Part shown: positions 8,812 through 16,270 of the stretch, piece after piece
How positions within the stretch are numbered: the first letter of the stretch is position 1
How the letters are laid out: every line of letters starts with the position of its first letter
Assembly (NCBI GenBank): GCA_031263265.1
Contig: JAISGE010000146.1
Span: 1-20,002, forward strand
DNA: 20,002 nucleotides
Source of the DNA: Treponema sp.
GTDB lineage: Bacteria > Spirochaetota > Spirochaetia > Treponematales > Breznakiellaceae
Reading direction: 5' to 3'
The notes under the pieces: model-generated
What the model was told of the DNA's origin: nothing
The model's input: only the letters and a program-made list of their open reading frames with translations
Databases searched by the model: none
Made by a program: the position numbers and the translations under genes

Positions 8812-9000
8812 TTATACTTTCGATTCTGGAAGGATAACCTGCTTTCCCCGATAAAAGCCACATTTTGGACATACCCGGTGCAGTAAGACCATGTTTCCAC
8901 AGCTACTACACGCAACCAGGGTAGGGGCGGTAAGCTTCATATTAATCGATTGTCGGCGACGAGTCCTCGCCTTAGACGTTTTAAATCTAGGTACAGCCAT
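8812..9000 (-). CDS. rpmF: 50S ribosomal protein L32, zinc-ribbon form
   Basis: Structural protein of the large ribosomal subunit. The 62-residue protein begins MAVPRFKTSKARTRRRQ, typical of L32. It keeps all four zinc-binding cysteines (C31, C34, C44, C47, as CSSC and CPKC), so it is the zinc-containing form. A GAGGAG Shine-Dalgarno lies 8 nt upstream of the ATG at 9000. It is the first gene of the rpmF-acpP-rnc unit, with the promoter described separately at 9112-9084. Confidence 0.97.
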   Translation of the reverse strand: MAVPRFKTSKARTRRRQSINMKLTAPTLVACSSCGNMVLLHRVCPKCGFYRGKQVILPESKV

Positions 9001-9083
9001 TGAAAACGCTCCTCTTTTTCTCCATAATCACCTGTATTTGAGTCCCCTTCAAAAAATCGCCTTTGAAAAGGCCTCGTGTATGT

Positions 9084-9112
9084 AGTCTAACAAAAACCGC
9101 ATTTTGTGTCAA
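9084..9112 (-). promoter_or_regulatory. sigma70-like promoter for rpmF-acpP-rnc
   Basis: On the minus strand, an exact TTGACA (9112-9107), a 17-nt spacer and TAGACT (9089-9084, 4 of 6 consensus bases) lie about 80 nt before rpmF. No other strong candidate lies between it and the gene. Its presence argues against a coding start at 9106 for the divergent OmpA-family gene. Confidence 0.7.
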
Positions 9113-9143
9113 TATTGGCGATTATAAGCCCTGGCGTATCAAG

Positions 9144-9170
9144 CAACAGGAACGCAGGGACGTACGCCGC
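9144..9170. repeat. solitary arm of the dispersed inverted-repeat element
   Basis: AACAGGAACGCAGGGACGTACGCCGC matches, with about two differences, the reverse complement of the left arm of the palindromic elements at 13101-13220 and 19877-19997. The rest of the element is absent. It lies in the 155-bp leader between the rpmF promoter and the OmpA-family start, and keeps that frame open by chance. Confidence 0.7.
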
Positions 9171-9267
9171 ATCCCCAACCCACGCCGTACCCACCTCGCT
9201 CCCCGCAGGGGCCGCAGAGCTTATGGGATATGCTGATATGACCGATAGCCTAGGTATAGAGGTATAT

Positions 9268-10476
9268 ATGCCAAAAAGTAACGTATGGAATATGCTGGTC
9301 TTGGTGCTGCTGTGGAGTCCTGCTGGGCTTGGAGCAGAGACATTTTTCTATAAATCACAAACCAGCGATAAGTACCGGATTATTTCACAGGTCAATGAAG
9401 AAGTGTATGTAAACCGACGGCTCAGTCATCAGTCTGAGATCGTGAACCGGATCGTTGGGGAAGTACGCGGTATACAAAATGGGATTGCCCAGCACCGGGT
9501 AGTCTTCCAAACCGCAGAACGGGGAGTAGGAACCGATGAAAACCGGAGCTTCCAATGGGATTTAGAGTATAACTCGGAGTTTGGCCGAGATCCGCAGGGA
9601 TATATCACCATAGACCAGCAGTATTTTATGCCGGTGGTCAGGAATGTGCCGGTCTTTCCAGAGCGGGATCTGCAACCAGGGGATACCTGGTCTACAGAAG
9701 CATACGAGATGCATGATTTCCGGGCGAATTTCGGCATCCAGGAACCGTACCGGATTCCTTTTATGGCGCACTATACCTTTCTGGGAAACCAGGAATGGCA
9801 GGGCAAGGAGTATCCTGCGATTTCCGTGTCTTATCGTATTTTTACCGAGCCTGGAGCGGTTTCTGGGAATCTCTATCCTATCCGGATCCTGGGGGCCTCG
9901 GATCAGGTGGTTTACTGGGATAGGGCCTTGGGTCAACCCGCAGCCTACCAAGAACAATTCCGTATGGTCTTTAGCCTATCCAACGGCGTAACTATCGAGT
10001 ACCGAGGCCGGGCTGAAGCGGAGGTTGTAGAGTCCCAGGCTATGGATAAGGAAAAAATTGCCGAAGAAATTGCCGATGACATTAACCGTTTGGGTATTGG
10101 GGCTATTTCGGTACGGGTAACCGATGAAGGGATAGCCATCAGCTTGGAAGACATACAATTCCAGCCGGATTCCGCGGTCTTAGTTTCCGAAGAACAGGAT
10201 AAGCTTGACACGGTCGCGGCCATCCTGATGCGCTATCAAGACCGGGATATCCTTGTGGGAGGCCATACTGCCTTGGCCGGTTCAGCTGCCGGGCGGATGC
10301 AGCTTTCCCAGGAACGGGCTGCTGCGGTGGCGGATTACCTCATCCGGCATAAGGTCCGCAGCCCGGAACGGGTCGTAGTCCGCGGGTACGGAGCAGAACG
10401 GCCCATAGCGGATAACCGTACTGATGCAGGAAGGCAGCAGAACCGGCGAGTGGAAATCACCATACTTGAAAATTAA
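9268..10476 (+). CDS. exported OmpA-family outer-membrane/periplasmic protein
   Basis: 402-residue exported protein. The N-terminus has a signal peptide: a hydrophobic core MLVLVLLWSPAGLG at 9-22, with likely cleavage after GLGA (23). Residues about 25-250 form a beta-rich domain of unknown function. A C-terminal OmpA/Pal-type peptidoglycan-binding domain spans about 290-400, with LEDIQFQPDSAVL, the helix SQERAAAVADYLI and the hallmark NRTDAGRQQNRRVEI near the end. It probably links the outer membrane to the cell wall. I chose ATG 9268 because AGAGG lies 5 nt upstream and it starts exactly at the signal peptide. An upstream GTG (9106) would add residues through a repeat and the opposing promoter, so I reject it. 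It is the first gene of a tight operon with prs and the FGGY kinase. Confidence 0.9.
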   Translation: MPKSNVWNMLVLVLLWSPAGLGAETFFYKSQTSDKYRIISQVNEEVYVNRRLSHQSEIVNRIVGEVRGIQNGIAQHRVVFQTAERGVGTDENRSFQWDLEYNSEFGRDPQGYITIDQQYFMPVVRNVPVFPERDLQPGDTWSTEAYEMHDFRANFGIQEPYRIPFMAHYTFLGNQEWQGKEYPAISVSYRIFTEPGAVSGNLYPIRILGASDQVVYWDRALGQPAAYQEQFRMVFSLSNGVTIEYRGRAEAEVVESQAMDKEKIAEEIADDINRLGIGAISVRVTDEGIAISLEDIQFQPDSAVLVSEEQDKLDTVAAILMRYQDRDILVGGHTALAGSAAGRMQLSQERAAAVADYLIRHKVRSPERVVVRGYGAERPIADNRTDAGRQQNRRVEITILEN

Positions 10477-10479
10477 TGG

Positions 10480-11739
10480 ATGGTATGGTACACCAAGATA
10501 GCCATGAACTATTCAAGCCCAGCAAATCTTGCCATAGTAGCCTGTCCTGGGGGTGAGGTTTTCGCGGATCAGGTGATCCTTCATCTGCAAGAAGGGTACC
10601 TCAGTAATTTTGAGGATATGACTACCGAATTAGCAGCACGGTATAAACTAGACGCTTCTGAGGTAGCAGCCCGGATTAATTTCATCAACGAAGTAATCTC
10701 CCCGGTACAGTACCGAAACGGGAAGGCCGATGCGTTCCAGCCCCTGCAGTTTAAGACCAACACGCGGTTTAGCCTGTTTTCCAATGGGGAAGTAAAAGCA
10801 GAGATCCTGGAATCCATTCGGGGTAAAGATACCTATATTGTACAGGATGTGGAAAATCATTACCCCGTGCCTTTTAATGAGGGAGTTACCCGGCAGGTTC
10901 TTTCGGTTAATGACCACCTCATAACCACCTTTGTTACGGTGGACGCGGTCAAACAGGCCGGAGCCGGTCAGGTAACGCTGGTGATGCCTATTTACCCCTA
11001 TTCCCGGCAGCATAAGAAGAAAGGCCGGGAAGGGCTTACCGCAAGCCGGGTCGGGAAGATCCTCGAATCCTTGGGGGTAAACCGGATCATCACCCTGGAC
11101 ATTCACTCCCGGGAGATTGGTAACTCCTTTAATTGCCTGCGGCTTGAGAATCTCCACGCCAGTTATCAGATCATCTGTGCCCTGGCCGGACTTCCGGGGC
11201 TTAAGTTAAACGATGATTTTGTGGTGGTTTCCCCGGATACGGGTGCGGTGGATCGGAATAAATTCTACGCGACCGCCCTCAAAAAGCCCCTGGCCCTCTT
11301 GTATAAAGAGCGGGATTATTCCCGGGTTTCCCAGGATGCCCTGGAAAACAACATCTCCGAGGTGAAACTCCTGGGCAATGTCAAAGGCAAAACCGTTTTT
11401 ATGGCTGATGATATGCTGGGAACCGGTGGAACCCTCCTTAAAGCCATGCAGTTCCTCAAAGACCAAGGAGCTGGCAAGGTGATAGCCGCTATAAGCCTTC
11501 CCCTCTTTTCAGGAACCGCGGTTTCCCATTTTGATGCGGCCTATAAACAAGGGCTTTTTTACCGCATCATCGGTACCAATGCCATCTACCATGAAGCGGT
11601 TTTGCAGCGGGAATGGTATATCAACGTGAATATTACCAAGCTCTTTGCCCAAACCATTTGCCGCTTGCACCAGGGCCTTTCCTTGAGTTCCTTGTTGGAT
11701 AACCGGGATATCATCGTGAAGCTCTTTGCAGAACTCTAA
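10480..11739 (+). CDS. prs: ribose-phosphate pyrophosphokinase, long divergent form
   Basis: Makes PRPP from ribose 5-phosphate and ATP for nucleotide and amino-acid synthesis. The 419 residues are about 100 longer than the usual 310-320, mainly through extra sequence in the N-terminal half (about 35-125). Key elements remain: YPYSRQHKKKGREGLTASRV (172-191, substrate loop), the metal-site segment ITLDIHSREIG (204-214, usually DLHAGQIQG), VVVSPDTGAVDRNKFYA (248-264), and the PRPP-binding loop ADDMLGTGGTLL (309-320). It starts 3 nt after the OmpA-family stop. Neither ATG 10480 nor the in-frame ATG 10504 (MNYSSPANLAIVACPGG) has a clear Shine-Dalgarno, and the latter reads like the more natural N-terminus. 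Translation is probably coupled. Long forms of this kind are, as I recall, found in spirochaetes. The next gene begins 3 nt after its stop. Confidence 0.9.
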   Translation: MVWYTKIAMNYSSPANLAIVACPGGEVFADQVILHLQEGYLSNFEDMTTELAARYKLDASEVAARINFINEVISPVQYRNGKADAFQPLQFKTNTRFSLFSNGEVKAEILESIRGKDTYIVQDVENHYPVPFNEGVTRQVLSVNDHLITTFVTVDAVKQAGAGQVTLVMPIYPYSRQHKKKGREGLTASRVGKILESLGVNRIITLDIHSREIGNSFNCLRLENLHASYQIICALAGLPGLKLNDDFVVVSPDTGAVDRNKFYATALKKPLALLYKERDYSRVSQDALENNISEVKLLGNVKGKTVFMADDMLGTGGTLLKAMQFLKDQGAGKVIAAISLPLFSGTAVSHFDAAYKQGLFYRIIGTNAIYHEAVLQREWYINVNITKLFAQTICRLHQGLSLSSLLDNRDIIVKLFAEL

Positions 11740-11742
11740 GCT

Positions 11743-13131
11743 ATGCCGAATACCCATACCATCCCTATTCCCCAGATACTCTGTATTGATCTGGGTTCTT
11801 CTTCCCTTAAAGCCGCACTGATCGATACGGAAGGCCATACCACAGCCCTGGTTCGGGAAGCCTATCCCCTTGAGCATTTTGCTTCCGGGGCTATTCTTGC
11901 CGCGGACTGGGAGCAAGCCTTGGTCCGGGCCTGGACCAGGCTTACTTTTCAGGCCAAGACGTCTGTGGCTGGGCTGTGTATCTCTGGAAACGGCCCTACC
12001 CTGGTTCCGTTTACCGCGTCAGGCGAAGCCTTAGCGCCTCTGTACTGGTATGGGCCGCGGGTCTCTATGGGGGAGAACGCCCCATCCCTGTTTCTCCCGT
12101 ACCTGTGCAGCTTTGCCCAGAACCGGCCCCAAGACTACGAAAAAACCCGGGGCGTCTGTTCTGCCCAAGAATGGCTTGCCCACCGGCTTGGTGCGGATAT
12201 GGTTACGTGCCTGCCTACTGAAGCGTACAAACCCTATTATTGGGATCAGGGCCAATGTGATTCTGCGGGGGTGGATATCCGCTTGTTTCCCCCGTTCGTG
12301 AAGCTGGGCAGCATCATTGGCCGGGTTTCCCAGACCGGGGCCGCGCGGTTTGGCCTTCCCCTGGGGCTTCCCCTTGTGGCAGGAGGCCCGGACTTTATCA
12401 TGGCCATCATCGGAGTGGGGGTCTTACAAGCAGGTATGGTCTGTGATCGGGCGGGAACCTCTGAAGGTATCAACGTATGCAGTTCCGTCCCCCTCCCCGG
12501 TGGGGACTTCCGGGTCTTGCCTCATCCGGGTGAAGGCTTGTTGAATATCAGCAGCATCATTCCCCGGTCAGGCCGGTTATTTGAGTGGTTCAGGAACCTG
12601 ACCGGCCAAACAGAACGGCCTTATACCGAACTGGTAGCAGAACTTATCCCGCAGTCGGGGTTTAGTGAACCAGAAGCCTTGTTCTTCCCCCAGGCATCCG
12701 GGTCTTTTCTGAGCTTGGGGGAGGGTCTCGTGAGTCGGCAGGGGCTTGGCCGGGCAGTGTTGGACGCGATGGGCTTTTTAGTGCGGGATGCGCTGGAAGG
12801 TTTAGCCCGCCAGGGCTTTCTGGTTACGGAGATGCGGGTTTCCGGGGGTCAAGGTAAAAACCCCCGTTGGAACCAACTCAAGGCGGATCTGACAGGGTGT
12901 ACCCTGCTTATTCCTGAGATCCAGGATGGTGAACTGGCAGGAGACGCGGCTGTGGCCGCAGTAGCCTTGGGGGAAAGCGTGCATTTAGCCGAAGCCGTGA
13001 GCCGGATGATCCGCATGAGCGCACGGTATGCGCCGTGCACTCAAACCCAATCTCAATACGCCGAATACTATTCCTATTTTAAGCGGATGGCGTTCGAGGT
13101 GCGTCGTACGTCCCTCCGTTCCTGTTTCTAG
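11743..13131 (+). CDS. FGGY-family carbohydrate kinase (xylulokinase-like), C-terminus supplied by a repeat
   Basis: ATP-dependent sugar kinase of the actin-like fold. The N-terminal phosphate loop ILCIDLGSSSLKAAL (12-26) holds Asp16. The catalytic base region is AGGPDFIMAIIGVG with Asp217. The second FGGY signature, MRVSGGQGKNPRWNQLKADL, is at 364-383, followed by ELAGDAAVAAVALG. Similarity is closest to xylulokinases, but the substrate cannot be assigned. The length of 462 is slightly short for the family (about 480-520). Native-looking C-terminal sequence ends near YYSYFKRMAF (451). The last ten residues (VRRTSLRSCF) and the stop are encoded by the left arm of a palindromic repeat. The same 3' segment recurs at 19819, see there. 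It is the last gene of the OmpA-prs-kinase operon; its products may link pentose phosphate supply with PRPP synthesis (inference). Confidence 0.9.
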   Translation: MPNTHTIPIPQILCIDLGSSSLKAALIDTEGHTTALVREAYPLEHFASGAILAADWEQALVRAWTRLTFQAKTSVAGLCISGNGPTLVPFTASGEALAPLYWYGPRVSMGENAPSLFLPYLCSFAQNRPQDYEKTRGVCSAQEWLAHRLGADMVTCLPTEAYKPYYWDQGQCDSAGVDIRLFPPFVKLGSIIGRVSQTGAARFGLPLGLPLVAGGPDFIMAIIGVGVLQAGMVCDRAGTSEGINVCSSVPLPGGDFRVLPHPGEGLLNISSIIPRSGRLFEWFRNLTGQTERPYTELVAELIPQSGFSEPEALFFPQASGSFLSLGEGLVSRQGLGRAVLDAMGFLVRDALEGLARQGFLVTEMRVSGGQGKNPRWNQLKADLTGCTLLIPEIQDGELAGDAAVAAVALGESVHLAEAVSRMIRMSARYAPCTQTQSQYAEYYSYFKRMAFEVRRTSLRSCF

Positions 13132-13225
13132 CAAAGCGTGCTATGAAATACGGGGCATATATCCTGCGGGTATTGCAAACCCGGTGCAGCTAGCGGTAGG
13201 AACGAAGGGACGTACGCCGGTATCT
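13037..13225 (+). repeat. direct repeat copy 1: kinase 3' end plus palindromic element
   Basis: Aligned by hand with 19819-20002, this segment shows about 15 substitutions and two gaps (6 nt and 1 nt). It contains the last 95 nt of the FGGY kinase gene and then the palindromic element. The two copies bracket 6,593 bp holding the dynamin-like genes. Homology begins abruptly at GCAC (13037) and runs at least to TATCT (13225), where copy 2 is cut by the window edge. Confidence 0.92.
13101..13220. repeat. MITE-like or REP-like palindromic element, copy 1
   Basis: Imperfect terminal inverted repeats of 32 nt (13101-13132 and 13189-13220) agree at about 25 positions, with core AGGGACGTACG in both arms. 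They enclose about 56 bp that itself holds a small hairpin (CGGGT/ACCCG around 13168-13184). The left arm is read through by the kinase gene and provides its stop. There is no coding capacity of its own. It could be a non-autonomous mobile element or an RNA-hairpin element; the DNA symmetry is directly visible. Confidence 0.8.
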
Positions 13226-13534
13226 TATAACAACAACGCTATCACCTTTTTCTTTATCCAATAAAAATCACAAAAAAAGCGTTCTAAGGCTCTTCATTTG
13301 AAGTAGTTATGGCACCAGGTAGTAAGACTCGATCAGGAGGGGCACTTTCAAAAAGCCTCATTTTGATACATTTCTTGCATAATGCCTAGACAAACAAAAA
13401 AGAATGGGCTATACATTTTAGGAGTAACGTATGGCATCATGAACCAAAAGGATCAAAGAAATTGATAGGGAGTTTGGATTAGTCAGGTTCAAGGCTTGAA
13501 GAACCGTGCGAGCGGTTCCTATGGAGGTATATCA
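13226..13534 (+). promoter_or_regulatory. leader region of the dynamin-like gene cluster
   Basis: 309 bp without a real gene, AT-rich. A fair promoter is TAGACA (13387-13392, 5 of 6), a 17-nt spacer, then TATACA (13410-13415, 4 of 6). After it comes a ribosome-binding site AGGAG and a three-codon reading frame ATG GCA TCA TGA (13431-13442). Its stop overlaps a second mini-frame encoding MNQKDQRN (13439-13465). A perfect 6-bp hairpin GAACCG/CGGTTC (13501-13518) directly precedes the Shine-Dalgarno GGAGGT (13523-13528) of the GTPase gene. Promoter and leader function are inferred. Confidence 0.45.
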
Positions 13535-16270
13535 ATGAAAGATAATGCATTCGATCAAATTGAAGCAGCAGCCCAAAGGGTGAAGGACGTCCATGATACC
13601 GTGCAAGAAGTCGCAAGAACCATGCAGGAGACCTTGTGGTTTGGTAATACCGGCTTAATGCTGGACTTACAAAATCTTATCGACGGTTTGAATAGAGCCT
13701 ACCAGGAATTATGCCATCCCTGCCTAAAGATCGCTTTCGTAGGGACCACGTCGTCAGGTAAGTCAACCCTGTTAAACGGGCTTTCGGGCCGTCGCATAGC
13801 TCCGATAGAAGCGGGTGAAATGAGTGCCGGGGTGGTCCGGATCCGCAACGATACTACCCTGTCAATGACGGTCCTTGAAACGGCCAACATGGCTTGGAAA
13901 GCCGGTTCGTATGATGTCCAGTCCGATGATGAGATTTATAGGGCCTTACGGGATAAGGAATCCGGTATTATGGAACGTTACTGGAAGGCAAACGCAAAGA
14001 ACACCGAGGTAATGGCTCCGCAAATAGAAATTACCGCGCCTCTGGCTCCCAAAAATGGCGGTATTCCCCGGTTCCAAATGCCTCCTTCCTTGGGGCTTGA
14101 ATTCTACGACCTTCCCGGGTTAAAAAATGTTACCGACAGCCGCAATCTTCAGGTTATCCAAAAATATCTGGCAGGGTCTTTTTTGGTGGTGGTGCTCAAT
14201 TACAGCGATACAAATTCGGATACACGGAAAAAGTTACTGTTGGAAATTAAGCAAACGGTTGTAAGCGTTTGTAAAAACAAAGAAGCTCTGGTTTTCGTCC
14301 TTAATCGCATTGATGAACGCAACAGCGATGATGATCCGTTAGAAGAGTGTATAGAGGGATTACGAAAAGACATTCAGGCGGCGTTAGAACTGAACGAAGC
14401 TCCTTTAATTATTCCCATGAGCGCCCTGCCTTTGTACCACTTGCAAACCGCTTGGGGGGTAGAACGAGAGCCGCTCTATGCTAAAGGGCAGATCGAAAAA
14501 TCAAAAGAGCATCTGCGTAAATTTTTTGTAGACTGTGCTAAAATCATTGCTTCTATGAGAGATGAATCGGAAGAAAAAGATGCCTGGTTTAATACCCATA
14601 CTAAACGTAATATCGATAAGGAAGGCGTGTGGAATTCCAATGATGTACCGCAGCTTCTCGGCTGGGTGTATGAGTACAGCCGAGGGTATGAATTTTGGAA
14701 GATATTGCAAATGAAACTGGATGAGCAGATAGGCGCAATAATCATCAATCCAGCGATTGGCAAAACCGTCAATATGCTGGAAACATTTTCCGGGCAGCTT
14801 AAAGGACTTCTGGCTATTTTACAGCTCTCCACGGAAGAAGAGATCAAGAAAGAGAAAGCTTTGATAGAAGTTCTTGCACAGGACATTAAAAAAAAATTAG
14901 AAGACTTCAAGGCACAATTCATCTGGGATTTCAATGAAAGTATCGAAGCATGCAGAAAGCGGGATCTGCATGCCATCGAAAATAGTCGCTATGCCACGCA
15001 GTTCGGTGAAATGCAGGATATTCTGCGGAAAATCCGTATTGATATATATGAGACTGTTTTGACGCCGATTTATAATACCCTCTGCGACTGTGATTCTGAC
15101 CACTTGGATGCATTAGAACAGCAGCTTGGCGAGGCCGTACCCCGGAAATTGGCCCACGATGTGAGACGGATAGTGAACGATTTGGTCAATAAAGGCTATA
15201 TGGCACAGTATGCACGAAATGGTTTTACCATTAAATGTAAAGAGTCTGAAAAATCGCGCCATACTGATGAATTGGAGTGTATGAAATCCCTTAAACACAT
15301 TTGTTATTCGTTTTTCTATCCACGACTTAAAGAACTTCTTATCTATAGAAGCAAGTTACTTTTACAGCAGCAAATAAGCTTCTTTGAAGAAAAAACCAAA
15401 GTAATTCTGAGTGGAGCTATGGTACAGCTCTTTGGAGATATTAAAGAACTGATACCTAATGTGCAGCTTGAAAGTATGCTCATACCCATACAAATGCAGA
15501 AAACCAGTGAAGTTACATTACCAGATAATCTGTTTTCTCTTGATGAAGAACAAGAAGGCAGCATACTCACTGAACAAGAATCACGGGAGGTATGGGAAAA
15601 GATACCCAAAGAAATACAAGAAAAGATACCAAGAGAGGTATGGAAGAAGAAACCGAGAGTAGTGTGGGAGAAAATACCCAAGAGTGTATGGGAAAAAGTA
15701 CCGAGAAAAATAGTTGATAAAGTTGCACGGCAAGAATGCTATGATGCAGGAGGTTCTTGTTCTACAGATTACCGCTACCGAACCGTCTATGATAATGTGG
15801 AGAAAACGGTTTATGATGATGTTGAAAAAGTCATTTATAATGACGTTAAGAAAACGGTCTACGACGATGTTAAAGAAGTCGTTACAGATACGGTTACAAA
15901 AACCGTTATTGAGGACAGAAAAAAAAACATAACAGAAACGGTAAAGTATTACCATGAATCTTTGCGATCCGCCGGGGAGATGGTTAAACAATGGGAAAGC
16001 GGCCTTGAGCTTGGTGAAGGGGAGCTTTGGAATGCCTTGGGAAAGGCCATCGGTACTATTGCTGCTGATGCAATGGATGAGTACGCTAAATCATTAGCGG
16101 ATACCGAATCACGTATCCTACAAACCTTGGATGCACAGTTTGATGTTTTGAAACAGGATAAGCTGGCGATTGTTGCTTCTGCTGATGATTGTTCTCGTGT
16201 TATTACTACACAAGCAGAAGCGTTAAGTGCCTTGCAAGAATACTGTTTGGAGAGAGGGCGTGACAGATGA
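13535..16270 (+). CDS. dynamin-like large GTPase with 6+6 octapeptide repeat array
   Basis: 911-residue protein whose N-terminal third is a dynamin-family GTPase domain. P-loop GTTSSGKST is at 70-78 (Lys76), a possible G2 element GEMSAGVV at 94-101, G3 DLPG at 192-195 and G4 NRID at 257-260. A helical middle (about 400-680) looks like a stalk with coiled-coil character. Residues 684-731 are six octads of the type REVWEKIP, and residues 750-797 are six of the type TVYDDVEK. An 18-residue connector with Cys735 and Cys742 separates them. A C-terminal helical region (about 805-911) includes a small-residue-rich stretch near GKAIGTIAADA that might contact membrane. ATG 13535 has GGAGGT 6 nt upstream; an upstream TTG at 13496 is unlikely. 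Its end overlaps the next gene by 11 nt. Bacterial dynamin-like proteins remodel membranes and some act in phage defence; its role here is inferred. Confidence 0.85.
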   Translation: MKDNAFDQIEAAAQRVKDVHDTVQEVARTMQETLWFGNTGLMLDLQNLIDGLNRAYQELCHPCLKIAFVGTTSSGKSTLLNGLSGRRIAPIEAGEMSAGVVRIRNDTTLSMTVLETANMAWKAGSYDVQSDDEIYRALRDKESGIMERYWKANAKNTEVMAPQIEITAPLAPKNGGIPRFQMPPSLGLEFYDLPGLKNVTDSRNLQVIQKYLAGSFLVVVLNYSDTNSDTRKKLLLEIKQTVVSVCKNKEALVFVLNRIDERNSDDDPLEECIEGLRKDIQAALELNEAPLIIPMSALPLYHLQTAWGVEREPLYAKGQIEKSKEHLRKFFVDCAKIIASMRDESEEKDAWFNTHTKRNIDKEGVWNSNDVPQLLGWVYEYSRGYEFWKILQMKLDEQIGAIIINPAIGKTVNMLETFSGQLKGLLAILQLSTEEEIKKEKALIEVLAQDIKKKLEDFKAQFIWDFNESIEACRKRDLHAIENSRYATQFGEMQDILRKIRIDIYETVLTPIYNTLCDCDSDHLDALEQQLGEAVPRKLAHDVRRIVNDLVNKGYMAQYARNGFTIKCKESEKSRHTDELECMKSLKHICYSFFYPRLKELLIYRSKLLLQQQISFFEEKTKVILSGAMVQLFGDIKELIPNVQLESMLIPIQMQKTSEVTLPDNLFSLDEEQEGSILTEQESREVWEKIPKEIQEKIPREVWKKKPRVVWEKIPKSVWEKVPRKIVDKVARQECYDAGGSCSTDYRYRTVYDNVEKTVYDDVEKVIYNDVKKTVYDDVKEVVTDTVTKTVIEDRKKNITETVKYYHESLRSAGEMVKQWESGLELGEGELWNALGKAIGTIAADAMDEYAKSLADTESRILQTLDAQFDVLKQDKLAIVASADDCSRVITTQAEALSALQEYCLERGRDR
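15584..15949 (+). repeat. in-frame 24-nt repeats encoding two octapeptide arrays
   Basis: Array A (residues 684-731) is six octads with consensus R/K-x-V-W-E-K-I-P. Array B (750-797) is six octads with consensus T-V-Y-D-D-V-E/K-K, plus a weaker seventh to 805. Both have period 8 and equal length, and are separated by a connector containing CYDAGGSC. Codon choice varies between units, so selection acts on the protein rather than on recent DNA duplication. Alternating polar and hydrophobic residues favour extended beta structure. Confidence 0.85.

Noticed and set aside
9106..9267. N-terminal extension of the OmpA-family gene from GTG 9106
   Set aside because: It overlaps the opposing rpmF promoter and a repeat arm, has no Shine-Dalgarno, and would bury the signal peptide that begins at 9268.
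13101..13220. Integron attC site
   Set aside because: The element is palindromic and follows a gene, as an attC does, but I see no RYYYAAC/GTTRRRY core sites and no integron integrase in the window.
13028..13264. 78-codon frame across the kinase end and the palindromic element
   Set aside because: It is out of frame with the kinase, has no ribosome-binding site, and its content is repeat sequence.
13496..13534. Upstream TTG start for the first GTPase
   Set aside because: The added 13 residues cover a hairpin and the GGAGGT site that clearly serves ATG 13535.
15584..15949. Regular 24-nt repeats resembling a CRISPR array or DNA minisatellite
   Set aside because: The units are contiguous, in frame and diverged at the DNA level while the peptide pattern is kept; there are no spacers and no cas genes.
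15581..15991. Minus-strand 136-codon frame with hydrophobic, repetitive Phe/Ile/Asn-rich product resembling a membrane protein
   Set aside because: It is the antisense shadow of the octapeptide array; it has no ribosome-binding site, and its repetitiveness follows from the plus-strand codons.
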